Assembly (NCBI GenBank): GCA_026929865.2
Contig: CM049402.1
Location: forward strand, 6,567,001-6,631,000
Length of the DNA stretch: 64,000 bases
Reading direction: 5' to 3'
From: Hyperoplus lanceolatus
Taxonomy: Eukaryota > Chordata > Actinopteri > Uranoscopiformes > Ammodytidae
Shown: positions 59,730 through 64,000 of the stretch, piece by piece
Numbering within the stretch: the first letter of the stretch is position 1
How the letters are laid out: each line of letters opens with the position of its first letter
Translations under genes and position numbers: made by a program
The notes under the pieces: generated by a model
What the model saw: only the letters and a program-made list of their open reading frames with translations
The model's database searches: none
Told to the model about the DNA's origin: nothing

Positions 59730-60152
59730 GGTTGCGTTCCGAATCGCATACTCTTTTCTATCGCATACTTTTTTCTATTCTACATACTACATCCGACGAT
59801 AAAAATAATCTAATTAGGATGCGGTAGGCATACTATTGGGACATACTTTACTCTCTTATTTCATCATAACATTGCGCCTTGATCTTGCCTCTTGCTTTTA
59901 TATCCGTTGCATCCCCGTTTGTTTTCATATGGAGGCTTCGTCGATGTGACGTCACTTCACGTGCGCACTGGATTGTGGGTCAGAATCGCCCAAATAGGAT
60001 GCAGTTTTCAACACTAACAATCTTGGCCGCATGAAGTAGGACATCCGGGTACTTCTAACCATCCTAAATCTGGCCACAAGAATCAATCGGGACATCCTAA
60101 ATCTTTTTTCTACATACTATATAGTAGAAAGTATGCAATTCGGAATGCAACC
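59730..60152. mobile_element. MITE with GGTTGCGTTCCGAATCGCAT ends
   Basis: Left GGTTGCGTTCCGAATCGCAT and right, reverse-complemented, GGTTGCATTCCGAATTGCAT match at 18 of 20 positions. The flanks are TAA and TTA, compatible with a three-base TWA target, but they are not identical. 423 bp, no coding content. Confidence 0.65.
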
Positions 60153-60350
60153 TTACTCTCATGTCATTTCAGACCCTGCCACACCCTCCTGCTCTACACT
60201 AGCTGCTAATTACATTCACCTGGCCTGCCCATACTCACCTGCTCCTCATCAGCTAATCAGCCCCTCAGTACATATACCAGTTCATTTCCCCTCAGTTCCT
60301 TGACAGATTGTTTAGTGTCTTCACCAAGCTCTCCAGCTTCTGGACATTAG

Positions 60351-60402
<52 letters not shown>

Positions 60403-60403
60403 C
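60351..60403. repeat. (CCTG)n microsatellite
   Basis: About 13 uninterrupted CCTG units within the LTR. Confidence 0.95.
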
Positions 60404-61054
60404 GTTTTGACCATAGATAGTATAATATAATGGATAAAGCATCATGGCCGACCTCAGTTCACCAAGGAGTATCCCTTCTTTCTTGGCGTGTGCGCGCCGC
60501 CATCTTGCCAGAGTTTGACTCCGCCTCACTTCCTGTACCAAAAAGGGCATGTAGGAGTTGGGGGAGGGAGATAGTCCCATCTATCCGAAGTACTGTGACG
60601 TGCACCAAGTTAGCAACATTAGCTCGAGCCAGGAGCTACGCTAACAGCACTCGCTGTACTTGTTAGCCTACCGGTAGACGAGCTCAGCCTCAGTCACGTA
60701 ATTCCCTGCCTCCAGTTTGGTCCAACAGAGCTGAACATATTCTCAATATCACCTCCGAGCACATGAGAGAGGGCATTAAAAAGCTCGTAGCTGAAACAAA
60801 TGTCTCCTAGTGTTGACTAAGGGCTGAACAAGCTGATCTCAATGTATTTGTAATAATATTAATTGTATTTTGGTCTCCAGACTGAAAATGTTATTAACAG
60901 TAATACATGATAAGGGAGGACACATTCAATCCATAAACAGATGAGAACACTAATTTAATAGCCTATGATTTTGAATATACATATATTATATAAAATATTT
61001 AGAGCAGGGTTTTATGTTAAGGTGCAACAGTTGAATTAAATGATTAAGTACACT

Positions 61055-61276
61055 TTCTATCGCTTCTATACAGCCATCGTTGAAAGCATCCTCACCTCAT
61101 CCATCTGATTTGCCAGCCTTGACTCACTCTCCCGGAAGAAATTACAGTGCATCAACAGCATCCAAAATTATTGGCACACCCTACCATCCCTTGAATTACT
61201 ATCCCGCAAACTGACACTACACATCTCTGATCCCACTCACCCTGCACACTATGCCTTCCAACATTCTAAAATCTGA
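61055..61276 (+). pseudogene. L2/CR1-type reverse transcriptase, C-terminal fragment
   Basis: The frame reads FYTAIVESILTSSI, then after a stop FASLDSLSRKKLQCINSIQN, WHTLPSL, SRKLTLHISDPTHPAHYAF. In L2/CR1-clade LINEs the region after the polymerase core has F-Y-x-x-x-I-E-S-I-L-T and ends D-x-T-H-P-A-H, so the order fits. One in-frame stop and the absence of the upstream polymerase and endonuclease domains make it a 5'-truncated dead copy. Its 3' region runs to about 61435 and ends in a short ATC-rich tail. Confidence 0.7.
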
Positions 61277-61440
61277 AAGCTGACGATTAAGCATGGCCCT
61301 GTTGTATTATGTAATGTGCCTGTCTGTATGTCTAATGTTCAATGTAAAGTTGGAACCTGTACCAAAGAGCTGTACTGAAAACAAATTCCACCAGCCTGGC
61401 TGTGTGGTCATTAAAAGTATCTTCATCATCATATCAGAGA

Positions 61441-61780
61441 ATTGACTCTTTTACAAGTCACCAATTACAATATCACTTGAGTAAAAGTAGAACATTATGT
61501 TATATTAAAAGTACTTATGAAAATGATTTTGCTTGTATGTAAGACTCAAAGATGACCCAGGTAAAGATTAAACAGTGTAGAAGGAAATATTCACATCCTT
61601 TACTGAAGTAATTACTCTGTTACAAGTAAAAGTTTTGCATTGAAATTTTAACAGGAGAAGCTATATGAAACATTCTCGGCATATTTTCATTAAAAAGTAC
61701 ACAAAAATAGTCAAAAGATAATACATTTGGGGCTGTTAAGTTATCAATTAATAAAATTATGTTTTTATATAGGCCTAATC
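61441..61780. repeat. hAT-related repeat fragment
   Basis: acttgagtaaaagtagaac, aggaaatattcacatccttt and actgaagtaattactctg resemble subterminal repeats of fish hAT elements such as the one at 30601. No boundaries are clear. Confidence 0.4.
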
Positions 61781-62984
61781 AGGGCTATGTAATGTTGTAA
61801 AACACTTTACTTAAGTTAGGAAAAAATCCCACAAAAAAAAACTTGAAAGATTTTCTACAGAGCAGGAATACTTCTACAAAGACGGACAGTGCAGAAAAAG
61901 ATATATCACAAAATATCACAATCAATGACAATTATCACAAGCAGATAAGATGAGGATAGTGTGAATGTAGGTTGACTTCAGTTGCTGCCAGCTGAATGGC
62001 CACACCGTCGCTCTTTCACGTAGAGACCAGGGAGACCAGAGGCACACATTCATTCCTCCATGTTAACCTGGAAGAGGACAGAGAGACAACCACTGAGTCA
62101 AACAATACAGAAAGAGTCAGATAAAAGTACTGCACTAGGCAATCAATCAATTTTTTCAGAAAAATAGCGTTTGGAATAAAGGAAGAAACAACAAAAATTG
62201 TATATTTATTTTTGAGTTAATGCAGTACGATAACCGTCATAATATCCACGGATAACACAGCTGCGGAAACACAGCCACAATTGTATATTTAATTTGAGTT
62301 TATACGACTGTTATAAAAAAATAACCATCGTAGTAACCGTGGAACGGAGCGGTTTTACGGATGCACATAGCCCCTTCATCTATAAACATTATTGAGCGCA
62401 AACTTGTGAGCATATATTTTGTCACAAAAGTGTTCCTATGCCATATGTTTAACCCATAGATAGTAAAAGGTTTAACTGGACCGTCAGCCCAACTTTTGTT
62501 TCTGAACCGATTCCATTATGTGCCCATCTGACCATAAACAGTCGTTAGGGCATGGAGCCTTGAAAAACCTCGGGCCCGGGCAGAGACACACCGGCTCCAC
62601 AAGCATGCAGCCAACAGATTTATGATATGATTTAAACCGATATTCCACAAGTATTCAACACAGTACCATGCTCTTAATAAACTGTAAAACAGCGACCCTC
62701 ACGGCCCAAACACCCCCGAATCCTACCGGTGCTCAAGTCATGGTAGTGGCTACTGCTATTTATTTAGCTGGCATAACAGAGCTAACACTGTCACTGTGAC
62801 ACTCGCGAAACTAACAGCTTTTAATTGGTTCTATAGGCTACAGTGTACAGTTGTAATTTAACAATAATAATTGTAAATACAGTGTTACTCACCGAAAAAA
62901 CTGTAAACCACAGTCCTTAATCCATCGTTGGTACAGCCCCAAGCAGCACACGGGATGGAGGAATGAACACACTGCTGTCTATTG
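61781..62984. other. No gene seen
   Basis: Unassigned interior of the 2.9-kb insertion. cccatagatagtaaaagg at 62455-62472 resembles the GACCATAGATAGTA terminus and may mark another boundary of the composite. Confidence 0.4.
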
Positions 62985-63567
62985 AGTTAGCTGCTAACCC
63001 TTACAACTAGCCTTCGAGGTTGAGTGAGGGACAGAGGCTAGCTGTCAATCAAGAGGCAACGCCCCTAAAATTCATATATTTTAACTTCCAATAGAATTAA
63101 AACTAGCTTGCTAGAAAAAAATTCACCCCCCTCAGAGTTGTCATGGAGATATGAACTAAACATACAGACTAGAATGGTTTTTCAATCCAGGCCTGAAATA
63201 GGATTAATAATGCTGTGAAAACGGCATGTTTAACATTGGAGTCAATGAGAGATGGCTCTCTTCTGCATACAGCCCCCAGTGGCACTTCCGGGTTACTACA
63301 GTTGTGGTCACTTCCTTATTGGATACTGGTAAAAATCGCTGAGGTTGGGGCTTGGTTTTGACCTGCATTCTGGACTTGGACTTCCCCTTTGCCTGCTCCT
63401 ACTGGTATTGTTTACTATGCCATTTGTCTACCTGGTTTGACATCCGCTTTGTATTAAATGTTTCTGAACCTGAACTGTTTCCGGTGTCTTGCAATTGGGT
63501 TCTTGTCTGTCATTTACCTGAAACCCTGACAGTACAATCTGGCCAAACATGAACCCAGCAGACGCAC

Positions 63568-63900
63568 ATATTGCGCTTTTCCACCGCATGGTATCAGCTC
63601 AACTCGACTCAACTCACATTTTTGGCGTTTCCACCGCAATTTCATGGTACCTGGTACCTGGTAGCGGCTGCTTTTTTGGTATTGCCTCGCTCTAGGTTCC
63701 AAGCGAGCTGAGCCGATGCTAAAAGGTGACGTCGGCAGACGGCCGGCCACTGATTGCTAAAAGGTGACGTCGGCAGATGGCCGGCCACTGATTGGCCAGA
63801 CAATAGTCTCTGGCCAATCAGTGGCCGACCGTCTGCCGACGCTTCTGATTGGCCAGAGACTACCGGCTTCATTCGGTTGTTTATTCTCCCCAACTCTCTG
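63568..63900. repeat. Interspersed repeat with tandem and inverted modules
   Basis: Starts ttgcgcttttccaccgcatgg within the gag-like frame. It contains a 37-38-base tandem duplication (gctaaaaggtgacgtcggca... at about 63717 and 63756) and inverted ggccggccactgattggcc/ggccaatcagtggcc modules. The element runs toward the window edge. Confidence 0.6.
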
Positions 63901-64000
63901 GGACTTTTGAGAGTATTTACGCCGCGTGCAGCCTACTCTGGCTCTCTTTCATTTGATTTGCATCACAGATCCAAATTGTTTTTCCATATATTCGCCAAGC

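Larger units (their letters stand above)
60413..63354. mobile_element. 2.9-kb insertion in the LTR with a 9-bp duplication
   Basis: gttttgacc occurs at 60404-60412 and again at 63355-63363, so the 2,942 bp between them are an insertion. Its left end (atagatagtataatataatg) and its right region (62985-63275) match, in inverse orientation, the repeat at 55752-56105. An 8-9-bp duplication fits hAT or Mutator-type elements; clear inverted ends were not found. It carries an L2-like LINE 3' fragment and other repeats inside. Confidence 0.65.
60162..63531 (+). repeat. Gypsy-like LTR split by a later insertion
   Basis: Left part 60162-60412 begins TGTCATTTC and holds pyrimidine-rich U3-like sequence with tacatataccag and a (CCTG)n run; right part 63355-63531 contains gtattaaatg and ends CCCTGACA. 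Just after it, gtacaatctggccaaacatg resembles the leader of fish Gypsy elements, followed by the first codons of a gag-like frame (M-N-P-A-D-A at 63549), cut off by another repeat. The two LTR parts share gttttgacc at the break. Confidence 0.65.

Noticed and set aside
60351..60403. CRISPR-like array or satellite
   Set aside because: A simple (CCTG)n microsatellite with no spacers.

Overview
The window looks like non-coding DNA from a ray-finned (teleost) fish. It is AT-rich and full of CA/TG microsatellites. It carries Tc1/mariner, hAT, PIF/Harbinger-like and pogo-like transposons, a tRNA-derived SINE, L2-like 3' tails, a Tx1/L1-type ORF1 fragment and Gypsy-like LTRs of the kinds known from fish genomes. 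I see no intact host protein-coding gene, rRNA, functional tRNA or CRISPR array. Every coding stretch I can identify is a broken transposon or retrotransposon gene. The species and the neighbouring genes cannot be told from the sequence. Family names rest on recognised motifs, terminal repeats and target-site duplications (TSDs), not on a database search.

Layout. 1-1.5 kb: mostly unassigned. 1.48-5.4 kb: a hAT element with an 8-bp TSD, remnants of two transposase exons and a nested TTAA-flanked element. 6.2-9.25 kb: two more copies of that TTAA family and a second TTAA family. 10.8-12.35 kb: a reverse-strand LTR fragment and a TA-flanked IS630/Tc1-like element keeping its last transposase exon. 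12.6-13.5 kb: a hAT element around a long CA repeat. 14.4-18.4 kb: a pair of 140-bp inverted repeats about 3.9 kb apart. 18.6-19.0 kb: a short hAT element with a relative at 44.7-45.2 kb. 19-25 kb: largely unique sequence with stretches that look like conserved non-coding elements. 25.3-27.1 kb: a possible solo LTR and two TTAA elements. 29.2 kb: a SINE. 30.6-33.6 kb: a hAT element holding a palindromic Tc1-like element. 35.0-36.8 kb: a duplicated unique segment on both sides of a pogo-like remnant. 38.4-40.5 kb: one Tc1-like element nested in another. 41.7-44.4 kb: a duplicated segment that is empty in one copy and filled by a TTAA element in the other. 47.2-48.3 kb: abutting TTAA elements and a hairpin. 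49.1-51.3 kb: an LTR-like stretch, an L1 ORF1 fragment and an L2-like tail. 51.9-52.9 kb: a TTAA element with 20-bp inverted ends. 54.3-58.3 kb: paired small repeats and a Harbinger-like element. 59.7-63.9 kb: a small inverted-repeat element, then a Gypsy-like LTR split by a 2.9-kb insertion.

The genes do not form a pathway. What ties the window together is layered insertion of mobile elements into what may be a regulatory gene desert or a large intron. The most distinctive signal is the number of separate inverted-repeat families flanked by TTAA, including an empty-site/filled-site pair that supports TTAA as their target.
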